From NCBI RefSeq assembly GCF_000374625.1, contig NZ_KB894772.1, positions 1-64,000 of the forward strand: a stretch of DNA of 64,000 nt, read 5' to 3'. The notes below the pieces were generated by a model that saw only the letters and a program-made list of their open reading frames with translations, ran no database searches and had not been told where the DNA came from. This stretch comes from Allobrachymonas chironomi DSM 19884 (GTDB lineage Bacteria > Pseudomonadota > Gammaproteobacteria > Burkholderiales > Burkholderiaceae_C). Numbering within the stretch: the first letter of the stretch is position 1; every line of letters begins with the position of its first letter. Below are positions 26,035 to 35,618 of the stretch, piece after piece. The translations under genes and the position numbers were made by a program.

Positions 26035-28413
26035 TCAGGAACCGGCGCGGTCGCCGCGGACCGCGTCAGAACCACTTGAAATTCGCTCGTCGGTCGCGGC
26101 CGCAGCAACCTGCGAACTGTTCCGGCCGGTCACTTGCGCAGCGGCATAGATGGCGTCCACCCAGGTGCAGCGGTTGGCGATCAACATTCCAGCCACATCG
26201 AGCGTGCCGCCGCGGTTGATGTAGCCCAAAGCCCGCGTCTTCGAGGTGCCGCTGTCAATGCGGCGCAGCACACCCAGCATCGGCTCTGGGCGGGTATGGC
26301 TTATTAACACGCGAGGCAAGTGAGGCGGGAAGAGTGCTTGCAGGGCTTCGTCACCGACCACGAAGGTGGCCTCAAGGTCATCTCGCGGAATGCGCAGGCG
26401 GCCGGGTTCGATCACTACAGTGACGCACGACGCAAGTCCATGGCGCTCCAGGCGGGCGTGGGCTTTGAACGCTTCCTCCAACTGGTAGGCGCCAATCACC
26501 ACGAACTGCAGTTGTGCTGTAGCCGGATCGCCGGCTACATGGGCTGCTCCGTGCTCAACCAGCGATTGAGCGGCGGCGGCGTTGAAGTGATTCGGCGTGT
26601 CGCGCTTGGAGACCACCACACAGGCCACTTGGCCCCGGCTGGCGTAGACCGCTCGCAGCGCGGCGGACGCCGTGTTGGCATCCACCGGGAACAACACGCG
26701 TGCGGTGTCCGACATCTCCCCCAGCAATGCTTCGCCAATGGTCGGGTCCTGGTGTGACTGCTCGTTCTTGCTGTTCTCCCAGGTGTGGGATGTGACGATC
26801 AGCGGGACGGAGATCCAGCCTGGCGGCTGGCCCAGCTCCTTCTGCCGACGCGCGAAGATGATCTCCTGGCGCATCAATCCAAGCATCTTGACCGCGAATG
26901 CCTCGTAGCTGACGATCAGGTTCAGCCCCCCTTTGTTGGCGAGGGCGGCGGCCGCAACGGCTTCTTCATTGAGTGCTGTGACCACCGAGCCATCCGTCGA
27001 TTCCGGGACGCCGGGTTCGGGCACGTTGACGCGGTGCTTGAGCAGCGCTAGCGTGGTCCCCATCTTGTTGCTGGCCAGTTCATCGGGATTGCCGATCCGG
27101 ATGCGCAACTGTGGATTTGCCTGCACTAGCTCCACGAACCAACGGTCCAGTGCGGACATGGCGCTGCCCGATACCTCAGTTGGCGCCCAGGCCGGCATCG
27201 GCAGATGAGGGCTCGCTGGATGGCGTAGGGCCATGGGGTGCTCGCTTTCGCGCGAGCGCTGGCTCTGGCCGTGATTCGCAAGGACGGTGAGCGCGTTTTC
27301 CAGTTCGCTCTCGGGCACGAACAGCGCCGCAGCCCCTGCGTTGAAGGCCTCGCGTGCCTGCGCATCCTCGCGCGGATTGCCGTTCAGCGGCAGGTTGTGG
27401 GCGGCATTGGTCGCCGCGCCCGGGAAGCCAAAACCTTTCTCCGTCTCGGCGATCACGTAGGGCAGCTTGACCGGATAGCGCCGATCCGAGCGTGCGGCGA
27501 AGGCGCTCAGCGTGTCTTCGGCTTCAACAATGGCCCATGCGATCGCCATCGGATCACGTCCATCAACGATGACGGGATCGAAGCCGTTGTGGCGCAGATC
27601 TTCGGCCAGCCAGGTAGCGCCACCTTCCTGCACGATCTGGGTGCGCTGCTCGATGCGCCGTCCGTTGAGAATCATGACCGGGATGGCGAAGCCGCAGTCC
27701 TCGGCGCGCCACCAGCGCGGCGCCCAGTCCGAGCCACGTTGTTCCTCGAAAGCGCCATCACTGAGGAATGCCACCAGGCTTTCTCCCGGCAACGGCGTGT
27801 GCACATACTGCAGCCCGGCGAACCCCAGATAGCCGCCTTCGGAGATCGCGCCGGCCGTGTTCGGCCCGGCATGGCTACCCAGCGGTACCGCGGGCCGACC
27901 CTGCTTATCGATGGCATAGGAGTAGAAGTCCGCGATCAGGAGCGACAGGCCCGCCTCGCTGCGGTCGTAGCGTCCACGCTGGGCGGCGGATACATCGCCG
28001 GTCAGTGCGTTCACCGCCTCGATCGCGGCCACGCAGTGCCCCTGCCCCATGAGCCAGCCGCGTGTCGTCCCGGTCAGCGCGTTGGCCAACAGATAACCCA
28101 CGAAGGCTGGCACCATGTTGAGCGAGCCGCCGGTGTGGCCTTCGGGCGTTTGTTTGAAATCATCGGAGCCCAGTGGGCAGCCGCTTCGGTCGATGCGCCG
28201 GGCATAGGTCATATGCGCCACTACGCTCATGGCCGTGCAGGCCACCCGGTCGGCTGCAGCCAGCAGCGCATGGGCCGAGGCTTCGTCTGCTATACGCCTT
28301 TGCGCGACCAGACGTTGCACTAGGGCCTGCATACGTTCGATGGTTTCAGACCTGTGCGCGATGGGCCCGTAACCAGCACGCCAATCGGTTGCGAGGTTAG
28401 CTTGAGAGGACAT
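26035..28413 (-). CDS. phosphoketolase-family (XFP-like) thiamine-diphosphate enzyme, 792 aa
   Basis: Phosphoketolases split xylulose 5-phosphate (or fructose 6-phosphate) with phosphate to acetyl phosphate and an aldose phosphate. The length and blocks EGHTGGSLN (91-99), SYEAFAVKML and IVTSHTWENSKNEQSHQDP match the family. The ThDP-binding motif is altered: Ser218-Asp-Gly followed by Asn250 in place of the usual GDG-N, and GQGHC replaces the usual GPGHG. Homologues are often annotated as xylulose 5-phosphate 3-epimerase, which this fold does not support. It precedes the nuclease by 35 bp. Activity is likely but not certain. Confidence 0.78.
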   Translation of the reverse strand: MSSQANLATDWRAGYGPIAHRSETIERMQALVQRLVAQRRIADEASAHALLAAADRVACTAMSVVAHMTYARRIDRSGCPLGSDDFKQTPEGHTGGSLNMVPAFVGYLLANALTGTTRGWLMGQGHCVAAIEAVNALTGDVSAAQRGRYDRSEAGLSLLIADFYSYAIDKQGRPAVPLGSHAGPNTAGAISEGGYLGFAGLQYVHTPLPGESLVAFLSDGAFEEQRGSDWAPRWWRAEDCGFAIPVMILNGRRIEQRTQIVQEGGATWLAEDLRHNGFDPVIVDGRDPMAIAWAIVEAEDTLSAFAARSDRRYPVKLPYVIAETEKGFGFPGAATNAAHNLPLNGNPREDAQAREAFNAGAAALFVPESELENALTVLANHGQSQRSRESEHPMALRHPASPHLPMPAWAPTEVSGSAMSALDRWFVELVQANPQLRIRIGNPDELASNKMGTTLALLKHRVNVPEPGVPESTDGSVVTALNEEAVAAAALANKGGLNLIVSYEAFAVKMLGLMRQEIIFARRQKELGQPPGWISVPLIVTSHTWENSKNEQSHQDPTIGEALLGEMSDTARVLFPVDANTASAALRAVYASRGQVACVVVSKRDTPNHFNAAAAQSLVEHGAAHVAGDPATAQLQFVVIGAYQLEEAFKAHARLERHGLASCVTVVIEPGRLRIPRDDLEATFVVGDEALQALFPPHLPRVLISHTRPEPMLGVLRRIDSGTSKTRALGYINRGGTLDVAGMLIANRCTWVDAIYAAAQVTGRNSSQVAAAATDERISSGSDAVRGDRAGS

Positions 28414-28451
28414 TTCAGGTCTCCTTGAAAATAGTTGGATCGATAAAAAGA

Positions 28452-29348
28452 TCAGCCTCGCGGATCGGTTTTCCCGCTAGAGAGAGCGTCGGCAATCAGC
28501 GAAGCGAGACCAATCCGGTTGCTCGGATGCGGTACTGCGTCGGTGGACGTAATTCGGGCAAACAACGGTGTCAATTGGGCCCAGGCATCCTCGGCGAACA
28601 GGGCATGCACCACTACGCACTCCGGCTTGCGCATTCCTTGCTCGGCGAGCTTGCGCGCCGCGACGGCGAGCGTGCGGCCTGATGATGCGATGTCGTCCAC
28701 AAGCACCGGCGTTCTGCCGCGCCAGATCGACAGGTCGGGAACATCGATGTCCACGCTGCGATCGCCATGGCGTGTCTTGCGAAGCACAGCGTGCGGTACG
28801 CCGATGCGGGACGCGATGGCGCCGGCCCACTGCTCGCTTTCCTCGTCGGGGCCCACGATCAAAGGTTCTTCGACATGATTCGCGATCCAGTCGGCCAGCA
28901 GTGGTGCGGCATGCAAGGTGATGGTGGGGATCGTGTAGACCGCTGATAGTGTCGGATAGCGGTGCAGATGCGGATCCACCGTGAGCAGCTTGTCGAAGGT
29001 CGATGAGACCAGACGTGCGAAGGACCGCGACGTCACGCTTTCTCCGTCATGGAATCGCTTGTCCTGGCGCATGTAGGCCAGATACGGTGCGATCAGGTTC
29101 ACCTCTTGCGCGCCAAGTTCGCGCGCCGCGTCAGCGGCAAAAGCCAGAAGCAGGAACTGCGGATCAGGATGGGCCAGCGTGCAAATCACATCCACGATCC
29201 GATCGGCAGGTTCGCCATGCAACCGGACATAGCTCTCGCCATCGGGGAATCGGCGCGTTTCGATGCGGCCGGCTTCGCTGCCGCATGCCTGCGCGATGCC
29301 GCGGGCCAGATCTTCATTGCCGGGTAGGGCCAGGGTGAGTCGTTGCAT
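28452..29348 (-). CDS. ribose-phosphate pyrophosphokinase, short archaeal-like form
   Basis: The enzyme joins ribose 5-phosphate and ATP pyrophosphate to PRPP. The 298-aa protein shows RRFPDGESYVRL, the block APYLAYMRQDKRFHDGES, TVDPHLH, IVGPDEESEQWA, the catalytic-loop region RKTRHGD and the PRPP loop VDDIASSGRTL. The short length and loop sequence resemble archaeal forms more than the usual bacterial Prs. It is probably a second copy besides the housekeeping gene. Its place beside phosphoketolase and AMP-phosphorylase genes suggests moving ribose phosphates in or out of nucleotides. Confidence 0.82.
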   Translation of the reverse strand: MQRLTLALPGNEDLARGIAQACGSEAGRIETRRFPDGESYVRLHGEPADRIVDVICTLAHPDPQFLLLAFAADAARELGAQEVNLIAPYLAYMRQDKRFHDGESVTSRSFARLVSSTFDKLLTVDPHLHRYPTLSAVYTIPTITLHAAPLLADWIANHVEEPLIVGPDEESEQWAGAIASRIGVPHAVLRKTRHGDRSVDIDVPDLSIWRGRTPVLVDDIASSGRTLAVAARKLAEQGMRKPECVVVHALFAEDAWAQLTPLFARITSTDAVPHPSNRIGLASLIADALSSGKTDPRG

Positions 29349-29551
29349 CCATTTATCTCCTTATTTGTTGTCCTTGGTCTCTTATCGAGCGCGGGTGCCT
29401 TATCGTTCAGCTCGCTGTGTTCACCTTGCCAACTGGCTAATGACGACGGCATTGGCAGTACTGCGTCGACGTGGTAGCTCCACAAGCAACCAGGCTCTTG
29501 TCATGAACAGCAACAGAGTGGCTTGCATGGCGTTCAAGGAATCGATCTGCA

Positions 29552-30625
29552 TCAGAATCGCCGTCCTACGGTGATCGTTCCGTAGACCGGGATTTCCTTT
29601 TGTCCACGAAATTCGCGGGTGCGGTGGTAGCGGGCTATCGCGATGCGCCAGTTGCCCTGAGTCATCGCGATGCCATAGCCCACATCGGCCACGAATGGCC
29701 GTTTATCAACACTATGACTGGACTTGAACGTATTGCCGTCCAACGTGATGTCGTGCAAAACCCAGCGACCGTCGAGTGCCACGAACAGGTGCCCGTTCCA
29801 GTTGCTGCCAGCGGTCTTACGCACGGGCGAGGTGTTTTCTCCAGCCGGGCGCAGCGGTGCGGTGCCTAAGTCGTCCGGCAGGCGTAGGCCATAGCGCAGT
29901 TCTCCGCCGACATTCGCGTAGGTGGCGAAATTGCCCAAGCTGCCGCCCCAGTGGCGGGTCAGATCCCAACCCCAACCGCTGACGTTTTCTTGCCTGATGA
30001 CTCGTGTTCGGCGTTCGTGGAGCAACTGCAGCACGGGTTCGTCGCGCAGTTGATGTCTCCAGCCATTGAATCTGTCCACTCCGACGGTGTCATGCCACCA
30101 GTTCTGGACTTGCCTGGCCTGGGAGGAGGGCCCCACCACCCCCACGCGGAGTTGCGAAGTGCGCAGCGTATCGCCCCGCCTCGCGTTATAGCCAAGGCTC
30201 AACATCAAGGCGCCCGCGAAAGGACGATCATCCTTGATGAGATCGCTGCGCGTTTTGTCGTTCGGGGTGTACATCATCTGCCCGAAGCCGATGGTCATGT
30301 TCTGTTCGTCGAAGCCTTGGGGTTGGAGCATCGTGAGAAAGCGATTCAGCCCACGGACGAGACGCGGTAGACAAGGGTCATCGCTATAGTCCACGAGGTT
30401 GGGGGAAACCCAACTGGCGAGAAACCCGTTGGAGTACCCTTGGTCTTGTCCAATGCCGCCGAACATGTCGTTGTCGATCCGCAGATTGAGCGTTCCCGTT
30501 GAGCGCAGCGGGTTGTCCTGGTGGCAGGACTGGGCCTGTGCGGAGGCGCTCAGCAATAGCAGCAGCAAGGGGGCTGCGACTTTCAGCCTCCATTCAGTTT
30601 GGTCGGTGGACTGAACCTTCGTCAC
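29552..30625 (-). CDS. LpxR-like lipid A 3'-O-deacylase (DUF2219), outer membrane
   Basis: LpxR proteins are outer-membrane barrels that remove the 3'-acyloxyacyl chain of lipid A. From the GTG at 30625 the protein has 357 aa with a signal peptide (LKVAAPLLLLLLSASAQAQ). Conserved blocks are DNDMFGGIGQDQGYSNG and DDRPFAGALMLSLGYN, and the C-terminus YGTITVGRRF is a typical barrel end with Phe. The start overlaps the universal stress gene stop (GTGA), so translation is coupled. A longer frame upstream overlaps that gene and is rejected. Enzyme activity is by family. Confidence 0.8.
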   Translation of the reverse strand: MTKVQSTDQTEWRLKVAAPLLLLLLSASAQAQSCHQDNPLRSTGTLNLRIDNDMFGGIGQDQGYSNGFLASWVSPNLVDYSDDPCLPRLVRGLNRFLTMLQPQGFDEQNMTIGFGQMMYTPNDKTRSDLIKDDRPFAGALMLSLGYNARRGDTLRTSQLRVGVVGPSSQARQVQNWWHDTVGVDRFNGWRHQLRDEPVLQLLHERRTRVIRQENVSGWGWDLTRHWGGSLGNFATYANVGGELRYGLRLPDDLGTAPLRPAGENTSPVRKTAGSNWNGHLFVALDGRWVLHDITLDGNTFKSSHSVDKRPFVADVGYGIAMTQGNWRIAIARYHRTREFRGQKEIPVYGTITVGRRF

Positions 30626-31116
30626 GCTGGCGTGCCACCCTGCCCAGGGGTTGCAGTCGCAATGACCGATTGGGGCTGGCGCACCAGCATCACCGGAACT
30701 GGTGCGATGCGAGCGAGCTGCTCTGCATCGCTTCCCATCAGCAGCCTGTCCACGCCCCGGCGTCCGTGAGTACCCAACACCACCAACTCGCATTGAGTGG
30801 TCAGTGCCTGCTGAGCGATGAGCACCGAGACGCGCTCGCCCTTGCTTTCCAGAAGGACGGTCTCAACCGCCAGGCCTTCCTGCCTCAGCCGCAGCGCCGC
30901 CTCGTCCAGCAGCTTCTGCCCGGCCGCCAGGAAGCCCGGCCTCACTTCTTCAATATAGATCCTCGGCCTCTCGAAGCCGTTGCTGTGCTTCATCTCCTCG
31001 ATGACGTGCAGCAAGACGATGGTTGCGCCATTCAGGCGTGCCAGCACCGCAGCGTGGTGGAGCGCCAAATCGGCAGTAGGACTTCCGTCGAGCGGAACCA
31101 GGATTCTTGAGTACAT
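30622..31116 (-). CDS. universal stress protein (UspA family), ATP-binding type
   Basis: The 164-aa protein starts MYSRILVPLDGSPTADLAL and ends with the ATP-binding signature GTHGRRGVDRLLMGSDAE (G-x2-G-x9-GS). Such proteins help survival under starvation and low oxygen. It is translated just ahead of the LpxR-like gene and after phaC (87-bp gap). Its role as stress component of the cargo is inferred. Confidence 0.92.
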   Translation of the reverse strand: MYSRILVPLDGSPTADLALHHAAVLARLNGATIVLLHVIEEMKHSNGFERPRIYIEEVRPGFLAAGQKLLDEAALRLRQEGLAVETVLLESKGERVSVLIAQQALTTQCELVVLGTHGRRGVDRLLMGSDAEQLARIAPVPVMLVRQPQSVIATATPGQGGTPA

Positions 31117-31203
31117 GAATGTCTCCAGTTATCAGAGTAGAACGGGATGACGAACAGATATTGCGTATACCGTGTCGCAATAGCGGACGCGGGATACGCT
31201 TAT

Positions 31204-32955
31204 TCAGTTGCGTACATATTCCCCTGGGGCGTCGCAAACAGTGGGGTATCCACTGGATTCAGCACCTATGAGCGGAGGCGCAACAACATCACCGGAACGC
31301 TCTCGCAGCCACGCCGACCATGCGGGCCACCAGGAATCCGGATGCGTCTGCATCGTCGCTTGCCACTCATCCGGCGCCATGTATCCATCACCGGCCGCGC
31401 GGGTATGGATTTGATATTGGCGGTTACCTCGGCCGGGCTCGCTCACGATGCCGCCGTTGTGTCCTCCAGTGGTCAGCACGAAAGTCAGCTCGGCCGAAGA
31501 CAGGAGATGCAGCTTGTAAACCGAGCGCCAAGGCGCAATATGATCCGAGGCAGTGCCGACGCAAAACACCGGTACAGCGATGTCTCCCACTGAAACGGGG
31601 CGACCCGTGACGGGATAACGCCCCGCGCTGAGATCGTTATTCAGGTAAAGGCGTCGGAGATACTGCGAATGCATCTTCGCGGGGAGGCGAGTCCCATCGG
31701 CATTCCAAGCCATCAGGTCGGTCATTGCCCGGCGATCGCCCAATAGGTATTCGTCAATCATGCGAGACCATATGAGATCGTAGGAACGCAGTAGCTGAAA
31801 AGCTCCGCTCATCTGGTCGGAGGTCAAATAACCGGTTTGAGCCATGCTGGCTTCCAACAGCGCCACTTGACTCTCGTTGATGAAAAGACTCAGCTCGCCC
31901 GGTTCGCTGAAGTCCGTCTGTGCGGCAAGCAGGCTTACCGACACCAGCCGCGTATCGCCATCACGCGCCATGGCTGAAGCACCAATGGCCAGTAGCGTTC
32001 CGCCCAGGCAATAACCAGCCGCGTGGACTCCATGCCCGGGGACGACGGAAGTCACAGCGTCCAGCGCTGCATGCAGGCCGAACTCCAGGTACTCATCCAT
32101 GCCCAAATCTCGATCCTCAGCATCCGGATTTCTCCAGGAGATGCAAAAAACCGTATGCCCTTGCGCAACCAGATACCGTATCAGCGAGTTATGCGGTGAC
32201 AGATCCAGTACGTAGTACTTCATGATCCAGGCAGGAATGATCAGGATCGGTTCGGGATGGACTTTCTCGGTAGTGGGCGTGTACTGAATCAGTTCGATCA
32301 GTCGATTTCTCAGAACGACTTTTCCTTCCGTGACCGCTACGTCGCGCCCAACGACGAAGTTCTCCGTTCCCGCGGGAGGCTGGCCGGATAGTTGCCGACG
32401 CAAGTCGTCGAGAAAGTTGGACGTCCCCCGCGCTAGATTGGCGCCTTGCTCTGCGATGGTTCTTTTCAGGACAACGGGGTTGAAAACCGCAGCGTTGGCG
32501 GGCGAAAGCATTTCCAGCCACTGTTTGGCGCCAAACGCCAGCAGGCGTTGGTGTTTCGGATCCACTCCCCACACCCCCTGCGTGGCCTGCTCCCACCATT
32601 TGGTCTGATTGACGAATGAACTGCGGAAAAGGTCGTAGGGCCATTGATCCCATGCAGGATCGTTGAAGCGGCGGTCATTGACAGGTGACCGGTCAGGAGC
32701 GGTGGCTCCCCGGTCCGGGTTGGCCGGATTCTTCTTCAATACGGCCATCCATTGCTCGGACAGGGAGGCTGCAAACGCCAAAAGCTCGGCTTGCTTGCCA
32801 GGACTGTTTGCTAAATGGCTCGCCCAGTCCACCCACGCGAGCAACGATGTCTCCGGCGAAATAGACGACCAAGCCTGTGCCCAAGCGACATGGGCATCCC
32901 CATCCAACTTCGGATTGATGGCTGAGTCGATATTGCCGTTCTTTTTATTCGTCAA
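31204..32955 (-). CDS. phaC: polyhydroxyalkanoate synthase (class I type)
   Basis: PhaC polymerises 3-hydroxyacyl-CoA into storage granules. The 583-aa protein has the lipase-like box GYCLGG with the nucleophile Cys316, the catalytic Asp region GTASDHIAPWRSVY, the His region TTGGHNGGIV and the C-terminal WWPAWSAWL. The N-terminal domain of ~200 residues is as in class I enzymes. It lies between gltS and usp in the minus-strand run. Acetoacetyl-CoA reductase and phasin genes at 40.3-41.5 kb complete most of the pathway; a beta-ketothiolase is not seen in the window. Confidence 0.92.
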   Translation of the reverse strand: MTNKKNGNIDSAINPKLDGDAHVAWAQAWSSISPETSLLAWVDWASHLANSPGKQAELLAFAASLSEQWMAVLKKNPANPDRGATAPDRSPVNDRRFNDPAWDQWPYDLFRSSFVNQTKWWEQATQGVWGVDPKHQRLLAFGAKQWLEMLSPANAAVFNPVVLKRTIAEQGANLARGTSNFLDDLRRQLSGQPPAGTENFVVGRDVAVTEGKVVLRNRLIELIQYTPTTEKVHPEPILIIPAWIMKYYVLDLSPHNSLIRYLVAQGHTVFCISWRNPDAEDRDLGMDEYLEFGLHAALDAVTSVVPGHGVHAAGYCLGGTLLAIGASAMARDGDTRLVSVSLLAAQTDFSEPGELSLFINESQVALLEASMAQTGYLTSDQMSGAFQLLRSYDLIWSRMIDEYLLGDRRAMTDLMAWNADGTRLPAKMHSQYLRRLYLNNDLSAGRYPVTGRPVSVGDIAVPVFCVGTASDHIAPWRSVYKLHLLSSAELTFVLTTGGHNGGIVSEPGRGNRQYQIHTRAAGDGYMAPDEWQATMQTHPDSWWPAWSAWLRERSGDVVAPPLIGAESSGYPTVCDAPGEYVRN

Positions 32956-33098
32956 AGCGTATTACCTCTATTTCTGCACAAGTAGAAAGAGCCCCTTGCT
33001 TGAAAACGGGAGTCGATTGCGATTTCCTGGGCGACGACGCCTCGCCAGCGCGTCAGCGATGTATCCATCTGCCAGCTCGCTCCGCTGTTTCGCTTCGC

Positions 33099-34304
33099 CT
33101 AACCGGCCATCAGGCTGATTACCAGTGCGTTCGCAATATCGATGACGAACCCACATACCAAGGGCACCACAATGAACGCCTCGCGTGCCGCACCATGCTC
33201 CCGAGTCACCGCCGTCATGTTGGCGATGGCAGTGGCGGTAGATCCCAGCGCAATACCGCCGAAACCCGCGCACACCACGGCGGCTTGGTAATCCTTGCCC
33301 ATTGCCCGAAAAACAATCAGCAAAACGAATGCGATGACCAAGGCAATCTGCACCAGCATCGCCGCCGTGATGAAGGCGAGCACGGGCTGCAGTTCCCAGA
33401 GCCTGAGTCCCATCAGCGCCATGGTCAGAAACAGGCCCAATGACATGTCGGAAACCAGGGCGATGCCTGGCTGCATGCTCGGCCAGTTCCATAAACGTCC
33501 GCGCCCACTTGGCCTCATCCAGTCGGCCGCCATGCGCAGGAGAATTCCGGCCAGCAGGCAGCCCACAAAGGCGGGCAGCGTGACGGCGGTACGCGCGACC
33601 AAGGCATTGATTCCGTATCCCAACATCAAGGCGAAGTTGAGCCAGAGCAATGCCAGCAGCAGGCCGTAGTAGTCCAGGCGGGCATGCTGCTCATCCCTGT
33701 GCAGCGTGCCAATTTCCAGGGCGCTGTCCCCAGAGGCTTGAAGCCGATGCCTACGCATGAGCAAGCTTGCGACTGGGCCCCCGATGGTGCAGGCCGCGAT
33801 CAGGCCGATCATGTTCGCTGCCAATCCCAGTTCCTGCGCTTGCGCAATGCCGAGGTTGTGAACGAAGTGATCGGACCAGGCCAAGGTGGTGCCCACGCCT
33901 CCTGTCAGGGAAATCGATCCCACCATCAGCCCGGTGCGCGGATCCAGGCCGAAGGCGCGTGCCATCTCCATCCCGGCCAGGTTCTGCAGCACCATGAACC
34001 CGATGGCCAACCCCGACAGGATCAGCAAGGGCCGTCCACCATGGCGCAGCGTGCGGGCGTCGGTACCCAGGCCAATGGCCGCAAAGAAGTACAGCAGCAG
34101 CGCGTCACGCGCTTCGAGATCGAAACTGATGACGATCCCCGCACCGTAGTACAGGGCGAAGACAACCAGGGCGCAGGCCAAGCCGCCCACCAGGGATTCC
34201 GGGATGCTGTATCGACGCAAGATGCCCCAACGCGCAACCAAGCCCTTGCCCACGAACAACAGCAGGATGGCGAGCGTGAATCCATGGAAGGCATCGATCG
34301 TCAT
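33099..34304 (-). CDS. gltS: GltS-type sodium/glutamate symporter
   Basis: GltS imports glutamate with sodium. From the ATG at 34304 (401 aa; ATGA overlap with ackA) it begins MTIDAFHGFTLAILLLFVGK. Family blocks are SIPESLVGGL, SLTGGVGTTLAWSDHF, AANMIGLIAACTIGGPVASL, and in the second half VCAGFGGIALGSTATAIANM. About ten hydrophobic segments are visible. In E. coli the role is glutamate uptake; here it may feed a low-oxygen energy or osmotic response. It is coupled to acetate kinase. Confidence 0.88.
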   Translation of the reverse strand: MTIDAFHGFTLAILLLFVGKGLVARWGILRRYSIPESLVGGLACALVVFALYYGAGIVISFDLEARDALLLYFFAAIGLGTDARTLRHGGRPLLILSGLAIGFMVLQNLAGMEMARAFGLDPRTGLMVGSISLTGGVGTTLAWSDHFVHNLGIAQAQELGLAANMIGLIAACTIGGPVASLLMRRHRLQASGDSALEIGTLHRDEQHARLDYYGLLLALLWLNFALMLGYGINALVARTAVTLPAFVGCLLAGILLRMAADWMRPSGRGRLWNWPSMQPGIALVSDMSLGLFLTMALMGLRLWELQPVLAFITAAMLVQIALVIAFVLLIVFRAMGKDYQAAVVCAGFGGIALGSTATAIANMTAVTREHGAAREAFIVVPLVCGFVIDIANALVISLMAG

Positions 34305-35539
34305 CGCGCCTTCTCCCTGTCCAGGCAGGACAGCGCATGGCTGGCGGCTATCCACTCTTCGTTGGTGGGCTCGACCGCCACGGTGACCTGACTGTGATCG
34401 CTGGAAATCGTCGCCGCGTGGCTGGCGTTGGCATCGGTATCCAAGGCAATGCCCAAAAAGCCCAGCGCCGCACAGATGCGCTCGCGAATGAACGCATTGT
34501 GTTCACCGACACCCGCCGTGAACACCAGCATGTCCAGGCCACCCAGCACGGCGACCAAGGCCCCGATCTCGCGTACGATGCGGCGCACGTAAAGGGCCAG
34601 TGCCAAGCGCGCTCGCTCCCCCGTTTCGCCTGCATCGTTCTCGTGTCCGACAATGACGCGCGGCTCGGCCGAGATTCCCGAAACGCCGAGCAGGCCGGAC
34701 TCGTGATAGAGGACGCGCCCCACTTGCTCCAGTGAGAGCTTCTCGATTTCCATCAGGTAGAGCACCGCACCCGGATCGAGCGCGCCGGTGCGGGTGCCCA
34801 TCATCAGGCCGTCAAGCGCGGAGAAGCCCATGGTGGTGGCCGCGCTTTTGAGTCCACGCATGGCGCACAGACTGGCGCCACTGCCCAGATGGGCAACGAC
34901 GGTGCGACCGCGCGCGGCGTCGCCATGGCGTTCGGGCAAGGCCACTGCCATGTACTCATACGACAGGCCGTGAAACCCGTACCGACGCAGACCGCGCTCC
35001 CATGCGGCATAGGGCAACGGCAGGACCTTCTCGACCTGGGGCAAAGTGTGGTGGAAGGCCGTGTCGAAGCAGGCCATCTGTGGCAGATCGGGCTGCTCCC
35101 GCAGCAGGATCTCCACGGCTTCGAGCGCGAATGGCTGGTGCAGCGGGGCCAGAGGAATGTAGCCCTTGAGGTCGGCCAGGACATTCGCGTCCACGCGCAC
35201 GGGCATGAAGTATTTACTGCCGCCGTGGACGATACGATGGGCGACCGCACCGATCCGGCGGCCGTCGAGCCGCTGGCTGACACGATCGCGGATGAGGCGC
35301 AGTGCGGCGCGATACGGATGTGCCGTTTCCAGTTCGATCGGGAACGGCGCAACCCCCGTCTCTCCGAAATCCGGGTTGGCGCCACCGATTCCCTGCACCT
35401 TGCCATTCCACAATGCCTGGCGCGGCAGTGGCGCGGCCGAGGAATCGAACACCGCGAACTTGATACTGGATGAGCCGCAGTTCAGCACAAGGATCAGTCT
35501 GTGTTCGTGGCGCCTAGAGCGGGCCATGGTGACGTCCAT
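34301..35539 (-). CDS. ackA: acetate kinase
   Basis: AckA turns acetyl phosphate and ADP into acetate and ATP. I chose the ATG at 35539 (412 aa), which has AGAGGA 7 bases upstream; a longer frame runs into the SDR gene. Motifs are LVLNCGSSSIKFAVFD, VAHRIVHGGSKYF, CFDTAFHHTLP, YGFHGLSYEY, VVAHLGSGASLCAM and the C-terminal VFTAGVGEHNAFIRE. With the phosphoketolase-family and Pta-like genes in the same run it can draw ATP from acetyl phosphate without respiration. Confidence 0.94.
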   Translation of the reverse strand: MDVTMARSRRHEHRLILVLNCGSSSIKFAVFDSSAAPLPRQALWNGKVQGIGGANPDFGETGVAPFPIELETAHPYRAALRLIRDRVSQRLDGRRIGAVAHRIVHGGSKYFMPVRVDANVLADLKGYIPLAPLHQPFALEAVEILLREQPDLPQMACFDTAFHHTLPQVEKVLPLPYAAWERGLRRYGFHGLSYEYMAVALPERHGDAARGRTVVAHLGSGASLCAMRGLKSAATTMGFSALDGLMMGTRTGALDPGAVLYLMEIEKLSLEQVGRVLYHESGLLGVSGISAEPRVIVGHENDAGETGERARLALALYVRRIVREIGALVAVLGGLDMLVFTAGVGEHNAFIRERICAALGFLGIALDTDANASHAATISSDHSQVTVAVEPTNEEWIAASHALSCLDREKAR

Positions 35540-35618
35540 CAGGTCGTCCTCTCTGCGCGCCGTCCGTGCGACCTCGCCAAGGTGTGCGCGGTTGTCTGCG
35601 GTCTCATCGTCTTCAGAC

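Noticed and set aside
26035-28413. Xylulose 5-phosphate 3-epimerase
   Set aside because: That label is common for homologues, but the length and blocks are those of phosphoketolases, not of any epimerase fold. A true Rpe is at 16307-16987.
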